Shown here: positions 1-55,430 of the stretch, in pieces
How positions within the stretch are numbered: position 1 is the first letter of the stretch
How the letters are laid out: the number at the start of each line of letters is the position of its first letter
Assembly (NCBI GenBank): GCA_018857735.1
Contig: JABMCL010003048.1
Span: 46,001 to 110,000, forward strand
From: Alviniconcha marisindica
Taxonomy: Eukaryota; Mollusca; Gastropoda; Provannidae
Direction of reading: 5' to 3'
DNA length: 64,000 nt
Position numbers and translations under genes: made by a program
The notes under the pieces: generated by a model
The model's input: the letters and a program-made list of their open reading frames with translations, nothing else
Told to the model about the DNA's origin: nothing
Database searches by the model: none

Positions 1-918
1 ATGGGCACAATGGGCAATTCAAAATACTACACACAGAAAGTAAATAATTAAATAGTTAATGCAATAAACAAAATACTCAACCTAAATACATTTCTATATA
101 TACAATGCTATTAAAACGGGCTACTGGACGGAATCATTGAGGTTGCAACCCCTTGTACAAGCATTTGCTTGGACGGTAAATCAAATACTCAATGTGAAAT
201 GAAATGCGTTCTCCCTGCCAGTGAATAGTTCACAATGTTAAGAAAGCAACAGATCCCAATGACAAAGGATCTTTGTGTAATATAACAGTGAATTAAGGTC
301 TCACAGTAAGTGCTGACCCAAATGTTGGTAACCAGCAGCAGACAATGAGATAACATGTTGGTAACCAGCAGTAGAAAATGAGATAACATGTTGGTAACCA
401 GCAGCAGAAAATGAGATAACATGTTGGTAACCAGCAGCAGAAAATGAGATAACACTTTGAGACCATGGTGTACATGCTGTGATCCTAGATAAAACAGCTG
501 AATGGGGAGAGGCTAATTCATCACATGCAATAATGTTTCATTGTCAACTTTCACCACAGTACATGCTAAATCTATTCCTATTATAACCATAATGGTTGAC
601 TGGGTGTAAAACACCAAGTTACTTGCTAACCTAAATGCACAATTCAAATGATGCCTTTGTGCAATTTGGTCCAGCATTCTTCTGTTGGGTACCTTTTAAA
701 GATAACACTTGACAAAAATACCTTTCCTCAAAAATCTTGCACTGTATAATAATAAGGTACACTTATAATGCGCTAAATGACGCCCTGAGTGCACACACAA
801 ACTAGGTATGGGAGCATCTCAAGGCACTGAGCCAAATGTAGCATCTCACAGCGTTTCCACCAAGAGACGGAGATGATGGTGACCAGGGTCAGCTCCAGAG
901 CAGACCATCCTGATGGGT
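1..918. other. Region 3' of RTTN
   Basis: No gene is recognised. It holds a short minisatellite (322-453) and AT-rich sequence. Part is presumably RTTN 3' UTR. Confidence 0.5.
322..453. repeat. 33-bp minisatellite, about 4 copies
   Basis: Near-identical units sharing GTTGGTAACCAGCAG then AAAATGAGATAAC. The unit is a multiple of three, so the minus strand reads as a repeating MLSHFLLLVTN, which is a by-product of the repeat. Confidence 0.9.
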
Positions 919-43860
<42,942 letters not shown>

Positions 43861-44060
43861 GGTGCGCAAACAAACTCATACGACTAATGTGAGAAGTGCT
43901 ACTAGTACTAGTAGTACGGTTCGCCTGCCATTTTCGTTCTGCCCAAACATGTTTAAAAACTTCCGCTGTTCTCAGATGGAACAGGAAGTTGACTGATTGA
44001 GGAAACATTTCGTGGATTTTTCCAAGTAAGGACACAAAGAACTGAAGTGCGAATGCGTAC
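43861..44060. promoter_or_regulatory. Candidate RTTN promoter, perhaps bidirectional
   Basis: The segment just upstream of the RTTN ATG has no TATA box. It has GCCATTTT at 43927-43934 (YY1-like on the RTTN strand), ACTTCCGC at 43959-43966 (GCGGAAGT on the minus strand, ETS-like) and ACAGGAAGT at 43981-43989 (ETS-like on plus). Such site pairs are common in housekeeping promoters. A GTAAGG at 44026-44031 on the plus strand could be the donor of a non-coding first exon of the divergent phosphatase gene. No transcript evidence was available. Confidence 0.35.
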
Positions 44061-45887
44061 GGCTTGGTTATTAGTCATTTTCTCTTTTTAATACCTGAGT
44101 AATAGTGCGTTTGCTTCAATAATATAAGAACACGGGAGCCACAAGAGAATATTCTTAAAGATTTCCCGTCACTGTAGTCGTCTTTACCTGGACTTCAATT
44201 GTTTTTTGGTATGTTGAAAGGTGCCTTTGATCAAATCATCAATAACTTTTTTGAAACTTTTTACTTGTCAGTGTCACCGAACGGTTTCGCTTTTTCGCTT
44301 TTGTGTTATGTTTTCCTTACGAAGTCACTTCTTAATTCAGTTTTAATATGTGCGAAGTTGTTAGCAAGTCCCAGCCTTTAGGGATGCGGGATTGTTTTTA
44401 AATTAGCGTGACAAAATGCAAAAGAAAAGCATTTGAATGAAACACTATTCACGGTATTAACCATTATATAATTATTATTATTAAGTAATAAAGAATAAAC
44501 AGTTTATGGAGTGGGTAGGGCTTTGTGGGACCATTAGGCATAATTGACTGCGTGTGTGTGGTGGTGGGGGGTTTAAAGAAAATTGCAGGCAAATGACCAC
44601 TAGATCAATTACCACTGGAAAATGGGCATGGTCATGGATCAAACAAATGACTTATGACTTCCACATGTATACATGTTCTTCATGATTTACGGTTACCATT
44701 ATCATTATCGCTAACAATAACATTACGTTTAGTTTAAGCTTGCATTTGTACTACTGTCTACTGTTACAAAAGTGAAATTAAAACAACAACTGAGATTACT
44801 CGTGTCAGACAAAAGTACTTTCACAATCACAGTTGCAGTCTTTGTCAAATAAAATACTTCATTTGGGTTAGTGCAAGGTATTTCTTTCCTGAGTTGTTGG
44901 TTGTTTATACTTTATATAATTATATACATACCACTAAAAGTAATATAGATATATAATAGTAATACAGTGTTTCATTGTTTACTTCTCAAATTTTGTATGA
45001 ATTTAATAGTGACTTTGTAAACTTGTTCTAGACAATTTCCAGAAATAAAACTTTATTTTTAAATGGGGGCACAATTTAGGGGTGTAACAGAGTTGCACCC
45101 TACTGATCCTGTGATCCAGAGAACAAGTAATATATATATATATTTGTAAAGTCCTGTCTCCTTTACTACCTTTTACAAGACTGGTGGCACTGGCACTAGT
45201 GGCAGACAAGGAAAAGACATTTTCAGAATTGTCCCTCTTGCAATGTGTGTGTGTGTGTATATCACTGTGTTTGTGTGTGTGCATGTGGGCGCACATGCCA
45301 TGCCTATGTGCTGCAGTGTACATGTGTGTTTCAGTCTGTGCACCAGCAGATAAGTGTGTGTGTGTTGACGTTTTATACTCTAATAATACTTCTAGAAACA
45401 TTGCCGCTGCTACTACTACCAGGCTTCGTCATGTTCTATATTATATAGTATGCACTTTTTAAAAACTAATTAAAGACATCTTATTTACAATGATGTAGCA
45501 TCATTCTGAGATTCACCCTCAATCCCCTTCTTTCACTCTCTCATCATTCATGTGGCACAAATCAGCGGGTCTGTTCTACATGGGATTTACTATTTAGTAC
45601 TAACATTGTCAAGCGTTATGTCACTATTCCAACCCTTGCAAGGCAGTTCAAAAGTCATCAGTAAAAGAAATAGACTCCTGTCCTTTTCCGAAGCCACACT
45701 AGAAATCCAAAACTAATGCATAGTTCCACCATTTCCAGCTGACCTGGTAATTATATATATGCCACTGTTTTTCATTAGTACAAGTGTTATTGTTATTGTA
45801 TTTTAGTAATAGTATATTATATTTTTAATTTTTTTAAAGTGTTGTTGTTGTTGTATTTTAGTATACTATATATATATATATATAATA

Positions 45888-45962
<75 letters not shown>

Positions 45963-46187
45963 CTCAAAACTACAAAGTGAGTTCTTACTGTAGGACTGAT
46001 TATTTCAGCTTTATTAAAATTTCACTGTACTTACAATCAGGGCACTGGTATACATGTATCACAACTCCACCAAACAGAAAAAAACTGTGTGAGGGCATGT
46101 GTGTGTGTTTCTGTGACTGAGTATATATATGTAATATGTATACATGTGTTTCTTGTTCCTTATAAGTTATAAATCTGCTGATTTCAG
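44061..46187. other. RTTN-DUSP22 spacer, probable 5' intron of DUSP22
   Basis: No coding sequence is seen. The stretch is AT-rich and carries a TG-rich block near 45240-45370, an (AT)n tract at about 45870-45927 and a T run at about 45928-45957. A pyrimidine-AG at about 46185-46187 precedes the first coding exon of DUSP22, so that exon may be spliced to an upstream non-coding exon. Confidence 0.4.
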
Positions 46188-46287
46188 ATGGATGTCAGAT
46201 TTTACTACTAGGCTCCAACAGTGGTTGTCAGGGAAGTCACCAGCACTGTGAATACTCTCAGCTGCTGCTGCAGAAACATCTGAAATC

Positions 46288-46369
46288 ATGGGTTGTGGAA
46301 TGAGTATGGTATGTGACATTACATTTTGATTTCCAGTTTTACTGACCTTTTACTTTTAGGTTTGATAAA

Positions 46370-46465
<96 letters not shown>

Positions 46466-47019
46466 GTGTGTGTGCTTGTGTTTGCATTAGGGTAGAGATG
46501 GGGAATTGATCTATGATTGTAGATGCCTGATATGGTATTGACATTATTGTAGACACCTGATATGGTATTGACTAAAGCTATTGACATTATATTGTGAATT
46601 TCAGTTTTTAACATTATGTCTGTGTAAACTGTGATAGCACTGCCACTGACACTGATAAAATAAAAATAAATTAATTGTTTTATTATGGACCGCTTAGCAA
46701 ATAAAAATGTCCTCCTCAAAGGCAATAAAAGCTTTGCCATCCAACAGACAGGAATCAAAATGAAAGCAAAAATTTCCAATTGCCTTAATTTCAATTGACC
46801 CATTTTGTATTAAATTTAAAACTAAAGGACTACTTATTTTTTCAGTTATAATAACTTATTGTACTGATGCAACCTTCAGATGTATTTTTACCTAGACCCA
46901 GGCAGTACTAAGTACTGCATGTTTAAATTGTTTCACACAATCTCAACACTTAACACTGATTACCTTCAACATTGCTGCTTGTGTGAGTCTGGACACCTGG
47001 CCAACCGTGGTCTATATAT

Positions 47020-47088
<69 letters not shown>

Positions 47089-50000
47089 CAATATATGTAT
47101 CTATATCAAATATGGTGAAAATATAAAATCAAACGCAGTAATACAGTGTACATTACTGATTAGCATTATGCAAATTTGAACATGCTATATAATATATAAA
47201 ATCAACTGAACATTGTAAGATAACTTTCAGTAAATGTTAAAAGCTTAACATTATATATATAGAGAGAGAGAATAGAGATATAGAGATATACTATAGAGAG
47301 AATTTTATATATATAATATCTTCTACTTGTTACAGATGAGAGAATATATAGAATATATATATTATATAGTAGAATATATATATATATATATATAAACTTC
47401 TACCATGTCAGTGTTGGGGTCAGTTCCATTATTTAATGTGCATCTTGTTGGTACTTAAACAAGTTGAAGTTAAAGAACTTAAACATGTCTTTTGTGCAGA
47501 TTATTCCTGGTCTGTATGTGGGCAATTTCCGTGATGCCAAGGACCTGGAAAAACTCAATGCCAACAACATCACACACATCCTTGCTATACATGAGAATGC
47601 AAAAAAACTTTTTGATGTAAGCAATATTTCTGTTTGAAACTTGTGGATGTAAATAAAATCTGTTTTATTTTGTTTGTTTTCTTCTTTTGTCTCAATTTGT
47701 CTTTTTGTTTGCTTTCAGTGGGAGGGGGGGTGGGTATTGTTTTGGGATTTTATGGTTGGGGGGAGGGGTATGGGGGGTGCAGGGGGTGAGAGGGATGAAG
47801 TTTTTCCAGTCAAATCAAGTTAATTGATTCATGAACTGACTGGCTCATGTTGCTGATCTGTGTGTGTGTAATTATATGAACTTCATCTTCTTTCACTCAT
47901 CAGATGAGTCCAGTAGCACTCACAAACACTGCCATATTCCTCGAGGCCATAAGGTTGCTGTACAGATTATCCCTCAGAGACACCTCATCTGGCCAGGCTG
48001 CATGTCTTGGCAAATTATGGAGAGGGCTATACTGGAGTTGGTGTTCTCTTGTCATCATGGGCAGTGGTGCAGAGCTGTTCCAAGATACGTTTTGTTGTTC
48101 AGAGAAATGGGCAGTTATTCATCTGTGCCCTGTTCATAGTCTGAACAGGATAACCTGATCAGCTCTGCTGACATGGTAGTAGCTGTTTGATTTACAGCAG
48201 TGGGGATGTTTTGGCACCCCGTTCTGTCTGTTGAGGTTTTTGAGGATGGTCTTTGTGTCCTGACAGGATTTGTTTTTGTCTTCCTTTTCCAGCCTTCCTC
48301 CTTCCTACTGAAGGCAATCTGCTTTATTTCCAAAGAGGTTCACTATGCAGGAACCCATTGGAGAGTTCCATTTGTGTGTGTGCTGTCTTTCAGTGCAGTG
48401 GGGAGTTTATTTAGTGCCTTTGTCTAGGGGCTTTGGAGGGAGTGTGGTTGCAATGACAGTGCCTCTTTGAAGGTGGCAGTTTTCCAGTGGGCTTTGACCA
48501 AGTTGTTTCTGATGATACTTGATTGATGTAAGCGTTACACTAACAACAGTTTTTTTGTGAGCTTATTATCTAATGTCCAGTAATGGTGTCATTCCGATTC
48601 ATCTTGTGTGTCTTCTCTTTTATTCTTTTTATCTTTTTTGGGGGGGTCATCCCATTTTCTTTGTGGTAATAATAACATGAATATCTGTATACATAGATTT
48701 CTGATACAGTACATGCTATTTATCTGTTGACCAAATAAACAACAGACCATCTCACCATGCTGTGTAAAATTTTATAATATGTGTGCGTATTGACTAAATC
48801 AATGATATACATGCTGACCTCATCATTGTGCTCTAAGAGACATCATCTGTTGGCAGGACAAAGAATATTTGTGCCTCCATGCTGATGACAGCCCCAACCA
48901 AGACTTGATCCAGTTCTTCCCACGATGCATTGACTTCATTCACAAGGCTCGGCTCAGTGGTGGTGGTGTTCTGGTGCACTGGTATGTCCTTGCAGCTGCT
49001 CTTCTCTCCTCTGTCTGTTTGACCTAGTTAAAACACTGCTCTCCTCTGTTTGACCTAGTTAAAGTATTCTGCTCTCCTCTGTTTGACCTAGTTAAAGTAC
49101 TCTGCTCTCCTCTGTTTGACCTAGTTAAAGCAATCTCCTCTCCTCTGTCTGTTTGACTTAGTTAAAACACTCTGCTCTCCTCTGTCTGTTTGACTTAGTT
49201 AAAGCACTCAGTTCTCCTCTGTTTGACCTAGTGGAAGCACTCTGCTCTCCTCTGTCTTTTGACCTCATTAAAGCACTCTGCTCTCAGCTGTCTGTTTGGC
49301 CTAGTTAAAGCACTCTGCTCTGGTCTGTTTGACCTAGGTAAAGCACTGCATTTGTCTGTTTGACCTAGTTAAAGCACTGCACTTGTCTGTTTGACCTAGT
49401 TAAAGCATTCAGCTTCTTTGTTTGACCTAGTTAAAGCACTGCACTCTTCTGTTTGACCTAGTTAAAGCACTCAGCTCTCCTCAGTCTGTCTGACCTAGTT
49501 AAAGTGCTGCACTCCTTTGTCTGACCTAGTTAAAGCACTCTGCACTCCTCTCTCTGTCTGACCTAGTTAAAGCACTCTGCGCTCCTGTGTTTGCTGGGCC
49601 TGTGTAAGTTGATTCTGCAGAGGTACTGTGAAACCCATCTTTCAAGACCAAGGCTCCTAAAGCTTAGAAGAGTGGTGGTTCTTGGTCAGGGCTCCCATCA
49701 GGCCATCATGGCTGCTACTATACTGGCATGACTGAAAAACTGGGGGGTGGGGGGGATACTACTCAGTCACCACCATAGGACTGTTGCGTGACTCAGGTTG
49801 GCAGGAACATTTCATAAAGTGTGGAGCAAAAAGTCAGTGTCCATAAACCACAACCAGTGTCAATTGTACCCTGCTGCCACAGATGTCTTAACCTTGCTTC
49901 TGTTCTTCTTTTCTTGCAATCAGCTTGTATCTGCATGCCACACCGGTTTAATGGATGTGGGAGAGGCATCTGTGTGGTTGGTTAGCTTCAGAATGAAAAC

Positions 50001-51162
50001 AAACAAAAAGGGAACATTTTTGTTTTCATTATTTTAAATGTTTATGTTGTACTTTGAGAAGAGCACTTTCTCTCCCTGCCTCTCATTCCTGTTTCCGTCT
50101 GTGATGTTGCAGTTTGGCGGGTGTTTCACGAAGTGTCACAGTGACAGCAGCATATCTGATGACAGTCACCACACTGGGCTGGAGAGAAGCCCTGAATGCT
50201 ATTCGGGGAGCACGCAATGTTGCTAACCCTAACTTTGGCTTCCAGCGGCAGCTGCAGACCTACGAAAGTGAAAAGCTTAAGAAGGTAGATGCCTTGTTTG
50301 GTCTTGCTTTATGCAATTCTTGGTTTGAGATGGATGGAGTGCTTATAGGTTTTCTAGTAGCATGTTGATGCTATCTTGAATAGAACTGAAGTGTTATTAC
50401 TGTTGATTTCTACTTTGGACCATTCAGATTGAAACTTGTGATAAACCACAACTGCAGGACTGTTTTAGCGTAAAAAGTTTATTTTTCATTTTGAAAATCT
50501 TTGACAAAGTATCTTCAGGGTTTGTACACAAGCATTCTCACACTCAGTCACACACATGCACGCACATGCACACACACACACACACACACACACTTTGGAC
50601 CATTCAGATTAAAACTTGTGATAAACCACAACTGCAGGATTGTTATTGTGTAAAAACTTTATTTTTCATTTTGAGAAATTTTGAAAAAGTATCATCAGGG
50701 TTTGTACACAAGCATTGCACACACTCAGTCATGTGCGCTCATACACACACACACGCTTGCATGCATGCATATGCAAGCAGAATTAGTCCAATAAATATGC
50801 AGCTTTTTTTTCATTTTTTCATTTAGGCTCGACGGTTGTTCAAGGAGAAGTACCCAGAGAACAGATTCAATGATGAGGCCGACTGCCGCCAGCTGCTGCA
50901 CTGCTTCAGGCACTACGTGCTGACTGGGGAGCCAACTACAAGCTCTTCAGTTGTTCCAAAAGATGAGCATGAGGGACTCTACCCACTGCCCCACAATGCC
51001 TACACCCCAGAAAGACACTCCACTCTGGACCCAGACAGCATGGTGGACCCAGCCACACCGTCTGCCAGCACAGTGACCGACTCACAACCCAAACCAGAGT
51101 CAGCTGCTTCTGATTCCCACGTGCCCAAGTCAGAATCACCACACTGTAGTCAAAGCGACTGA
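46288..51162 (+). CDS. DUSP22: Dual-specificity phosphatase, DUSP22/DUSP15 type
   Basis: Five coding exons (46288-46308, 47500-47616, 48857-48981, 50113-50284, 50827-51162) join in phase to 256 residues. The start MGCGMS fits N-myristoylation (Gly2, Ser6), and Cys3 could be palmitoylated; vertebrate DUSP22/15 are myristoylated. The fold begins with IIPGLYVGNF. The general-acid Asp is at residue 57 and the P-loop HCLAGVSRS places the catalytic Cys at residue 88 and Arg at 94, the same numbering as human DUSP22. GFQRQLQ and a C-terminal helix follow. Residues after about 185 form a Ser/Pro/Thr-rich acidic tail not found in the 184-residue human form, closer to DUSP15 in length. DUSP22 and DUSP15 cannot be told apart without a tree. 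Exon 3 ends inside the catalytic Cys codon (TG|T). Confidence 0.93.
46373..47400. repeat. Microsatellites in DUSP22 intron 1
   Basis: (CT)n at 46373-46460, (AT)n at 47013-47083 and an AT/GA mosaic at 47254-47395, which ends about 100 bp before exon 2. Confidence 0.9.
47880..48530. other. DUSP22 intron 2 stretch, unassigned
   Basis: Complex, non-repetitive sequence with short broken open frames on plus. It could be an old transposon, but I recognised no domain. Confidence 0.25.
48990..49600. repeat. Minisatellite after DUSP22 exon 3, about 33-bp unit
   Basis: About 17 copies of TCTGTTTGACCTAGTTAAAG and CACTCTGCTCTCC begin about 20 bp after the donor. Confidence 0.92.
50405..50735. repeat. 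Tandem duplication in DUSP22 intron 4
   Basis: A segment of about 180 bp starting TTTGGACCATTCAGATT is present twice (50413 and 50594), each ending in a (CA)-rich tail. Confidence 0.9.
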
Positions 51163-51420
51163 CAGCTATGTTTTCAGGCTTCCCGTAGAAGATGAAATGC
51201 TCTCCAACTGACAGCTGTGTTTTTTATATTGAGTGCTCTTCAGCTGACAGCTGTGTATTAGAAGATGAAGTGCTTTGTGACTGACAGCTGTTTTCATATT
51301 AGAAGAGTAAGTGCTCTGTGACTGACAACTGTGTTTTCATATAAAATTTATGAAGTGCAGTCAGACTGTGTTTTTCGTACTAGACAATGAAATGCTTTCT
51401 GACTGACAGCTGTGTTTTGA
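51158..51420 (+). repeat. Tandem array from the DUSP22 stop codon into the 3' UTR
   Basis: About six degenerate units of about 50 bp share GACTGACAGCTGTGTTTTCA and AGAAGATGAAGTGCT; the first unit includes the TGA stop itself. Confidence 0.85.
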
Positions 51421-52489
51421 TAGTAGCTGATTCTGTGTTGTTAAGCTGCTTGCTGCTCCCACAATGGAGTAATGCAGGTCAGAAATTTAGGCCCCCCCCT
51501 GCTGACAATCCTGAGCTAGCAAAGTTCCCTGGAGCAGGACAGATAGTTGTTTGGATTTTGTTTATGGACAGAAATTCTGCCATCCTAATTTCTGCTTCAC
51601 TGATTTATGGAATATTTTCTTTCTTTTCCCAGCCCTCTTTTTAAGGTAATGGCACTTCATGACGAATGAAATCAGACTTTTTTTACCTGTGAGTTGGTGA
51701 CTTTTGTTTCACCCTGTTATAATCATTGTGGTTGACTAAGCATTTGAATATCCAGTAGCTTCCTACCCTGTGGCAGTCAGGGTTCATCCTACAGTAACAC
51801 ATTTAGAGTCGTTGCCATTGTTATTATGCAATGACAGTCTTGCCAATATGTATACTAATAATGTCTCTGATATGTTGTGTGCTGATAATCTCTGATAATG
51901 TGTACTAATTATGAATTTACTGATGCATGTCCTAATAATGTCACTAGTAATCTTACTGATACTTGTATTAGTGTCTTATTGATACATTACTAATACTCTC
52001 ACTGATATGCATGTATTATGAATAATGATACTGATGCTTCTGTGAATAATCTGATGCAAGTACTTATAATCTTACTAAAAATGTGTGCTGATAATGTTAT
52101 TGATAGTGGTCTTACAGATATGAATCACTCGATGATACAGGTACTTAGGATCAAGGATGACATGAAGACATGAAAAATGCTTACTGTACTTTCTAGGGAT
52201 ATGATAGAGTGGAGTCCTTTGGGAAAGACCATCCTGATGACCCCTTTCAAGATAACTTTTTGTGAAACCATGCATATATATGCTCTTCATGTTTTCATTT
52301 AAATGAACCTGTGACCATGAACCACCCCATGTTAAGGTGACTTGTGTTTGATTTTAAGGGTGATCTTAGGACTGGACTATGTTTGGCCCATTGGGTGAAT
52401 ACCAATGTCGTGGAACAAAACTTTTGAACAGTTCATTTCATCAGGGTATTATCCAGGTGTGCTCAGGTGCCTTTCTCTCACAGTTCGTA

Positions 52490-52925
52490 GTGGGCCCACA
52501 TGACACTGATATTCACTGACCTGGGCATAGCACAGAGACCTGCTGACCCAGGCATGGCACAAAGAAATGCCGACCCAGGCATGGCATTGAGGGACCTGCA
52601 GACCCAGGCATGCATGCCACATAGAGGTGTGTTGACCCATGCATGGCACACAGAGATCTGCTGACCCAGGCATGACACATAAAGACCTTATCCAGGCAAG
52701 ACTAGTAGTGTTAGTGCGGTCTTTGTGTGATCTCTTTTAGTAATATAGACCTGCTGAGCCATGCATGGAACAGCAAGACCCTCTGACCCAGGACCCAGGC
52801 ATGATATAGCCCCATTGACCCAGACATGACACAAAGAGACCCACTGACCCAAGCATTGTGAAGAGACCCATTGACCCAGGCATGACACAGAGACCCCTCT
52901 GACCCAGACATAGCCAGCATAATCA
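52490..52925. repeat. Minisatellite, about 30-bp unit
   Basis: About 13 copies of TGCTGACCCAGGCATGGCAC with CAGAGACC, interrupted near 52685-52745. Confidence 0.9.
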
Positions 52926-53009
52926 TCATCACAGAGAGGGTGATAAACATCTTTTCAGTCAGCACCATTTGTGTCGAGTTTCACTCTGTGTGTGCTGTCT
53001 ACAAACAAA

Positions 53010-53320
53010 AAGACTTCTGGCCCCACAGTCTGGAACAGTCCCTCCTTTGATATTTGCTCCATAAAGCCTGCTCCTGCATTCAGGCAACTGTCTCTCAAAA
53101 CACATCTTCTAAAAAGTGACTTCTTATCCAGCTAAATTCTTCCTGCTGCTCTATTCACAGTCACATCATCATACATTGTAGTTATTCTCATTATATGTAA
53201 TTTATTGTGCCATCTTGTTTTAGTCTTCATGTTTTTGTTATTGCAAAATCACTTTGAGCCGTTCTTCAAGGGGAAATAGCACTCAACCAATCTGTATTAT
53301 TATCATCGAATAAATTTGTG
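53010..53320 (+). mobile_element. Non-LTR retrotransposon 3' end, another family
   Basis: A decayed frame around GPTVWNS-like text is followed by LKTHLLKSDF-like text, then TTGCAAAATCACTTTGAGC and a TATTATTATC tail with AATAAA at 53309-53314. The stops inside show it is dead. The AATAAA could also serve DUSP22. Confidence 0.5.
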
Positions 53321-54924
53321 GTGGCATGAAGCAGTGATAAAAACTCGGTGCCTGCCACTTCCACATAAATTATGCAAGCAGTTCTCCTATGGAGCAGTTG
53401 GAGCAGAACAACATAAGCCAACTGATCAGTCAAGAATAATTCTTTACACCTGTGATGTGGGCTTTGAGGAAGGTTTGATAACATTTAACAGTTGTAGTGG
53501 CTTTTGCAGCCTCAAAATTAACTTTTCATCTTACCACCCAAAGCTCCTTTTGTTCTGTGTGTTGGTCTGTTTTTCTGTCCTCTGCTGTGATTTTTACAAT
53601 CTTTTGCAATTTTGTGTCAAATATATGTACAATTTTATTAGTATTTGTTGTTACATTGTGTGAGAACAGAATGCATATAGGTCGAATGACAAGATTTCAG
53701 CAACTGTGTACTTAAATCATTACACAGTGTGTACAGACTGCACATCTCATGTTTCATCCCATGTACATTTTATATGATGATAGTGGAAATATTTGTAAAG
53801 CGCAAACCTGGAACAGAAAATCAGAAACTACAAGCAGTTCAATACAAGAAGCCAAATAGCAAGACCTATATTACACACACATTTGCATAACACACATACA
53901 CACACACACACATGCACGCCTGCACGCACATCAATCAACTGAAATAAGAACAGGAGGAGGGGATAGAGTGTGTACTAGCAGTAGTAGGGTTAAACAGAGG
54001 GGTCCTCTGTGTAGTTTTAAATGCTGTAGTTGATTGAATGTGTCTAACTTCATGAGGCAGATTGTATGTATATATTATACAATCTCTTTGTTCTGGTTAG
54101 CTTTGGCTGTGGGTACATGAAAACTTTGAAGCCAAGTTGTGCAATTACTAAACTAGTCTGCCTATGAATCAAAAGCTGATGTGATATGATCATATATATG
54201 TGAAAGGAGCACACTAAGAAATAAGATGAAGTAGCAACACTACGTGACTAGTGTTAGTCACTTTGTAGGCAGCAATAATCTGTGTATATATGTGTACATC
54301 TTGCTCTTGACTTCTGATGCCTTAGCAGAAATAATGCTCAGTTTGCTAGATGTATGAAAAATATACTAAAATGTTCTTTAGGATTAACAATATTCTGGTT
54401 GTGTTCAAAGTCTTTTAAATTTGAATGCATATACACACTAATAGACATACAAAATGCATGACATACGTCTATTGTTTTTAATCTGTTTATGAACGTTAGC
54501 TACTGCTTTGTTTGTTGCCATTTGTCTTCCATAGAGTCTGTAAAACATATTTTATGTTAGTTTCTGTTGTTTCCATGTTAATATTGTTATACCTGTTAAG
54601 GCTGCATAGGCCTTGTGGGTTGTTGCAATAACATCAATCAACACCAGCAGTTCCTTGGAACCCAAAGCCTTTTTTTTTTTAACTAGCTAGTAAGTACTAC
54701 TACTACTAGTCTTCACTTGACTTTGTACTGACAGAATGTCATGCCCAGTGAACTGCAAAGCCAGTTTTTAGATCATCAATGGCTTGCTCATAGGAAGGGC
54801 AGTATAACCAGTTCATTCACACCACTGTCTGCATGGTTAAGCAGGTTTGTTCAGGTTTTACCTGTTAAAAAATGTCAGGATCTTCAGAAGACGGACTGAG
54901 TGCAATGCTCAAAATCAGACAGCA
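53321..54924. other. Intergenic, no gene seen
   Basis: AT-rich sequence with a short (CA)n stretch near 53880-53925 and a retroelement-tail-like AATATTTGTAAAGCGCAAAC near 53788. Confidence 0.5.
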
Positions 54925-55430
54925 TTAAAGGGGACCCCACACAAAAATTCATTTTAGCCTAAAAACAGAGAACATGTGAAAATATTTTCATTTGCTGGCA
55001 TCCTATGATTGTTCTATCAGTATTTCTGGTACAGAAGCAGTTTGAGTTGTTTTTTTTCATCAAACTTGAGCTTCTCTGGGTGCAGCCATGTTGGTTAGCT
55101 CTTAACCAATGAAAAGCAGAAAAGTGTTGGCTCATGATGTAGCGGACACCTGTGCCACATATGCCGGCCTTGTTCATGACATCACAGACACAGACTGCCT
55201 ATTACAAAATGGCAGCACTCACGGCCATGTTCTTGCAACTTTTTAGTATCAGTTTTTAAGAAAATATACCATAACTCAAGAACAAAACTTGCTAGAAGTC
55301 TGTTGTATAATTTTATTCCTAGTGATAAACAGGCTGCCCTGTCTGCCACTAGTCTGTTCAGTTTACAGAACTGATAAAGAATATTATCTGTGTCATAAGT
55401 CCTGTAAATCAAATGCAATGATCATAGGTC
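54925..55430 (+). mobile_element. Dispersed element B, copy 2
   Basis: ATTAAAGGGGACCCCACACA start and the ordered matches GTTCTATCAG, GGTGCAGCCAT, GTTCATGACATCACAGAC link it to 8195-8570 in opposite orientation. Confidence 0.6.

Noticed and set aside
47904..48158. 84-residue plus frame in DUSP22 intron 2
   Set aside because: No recognisable domain, no splice sites in phase with DUSP22 exons 2 and 3, which join well without it.
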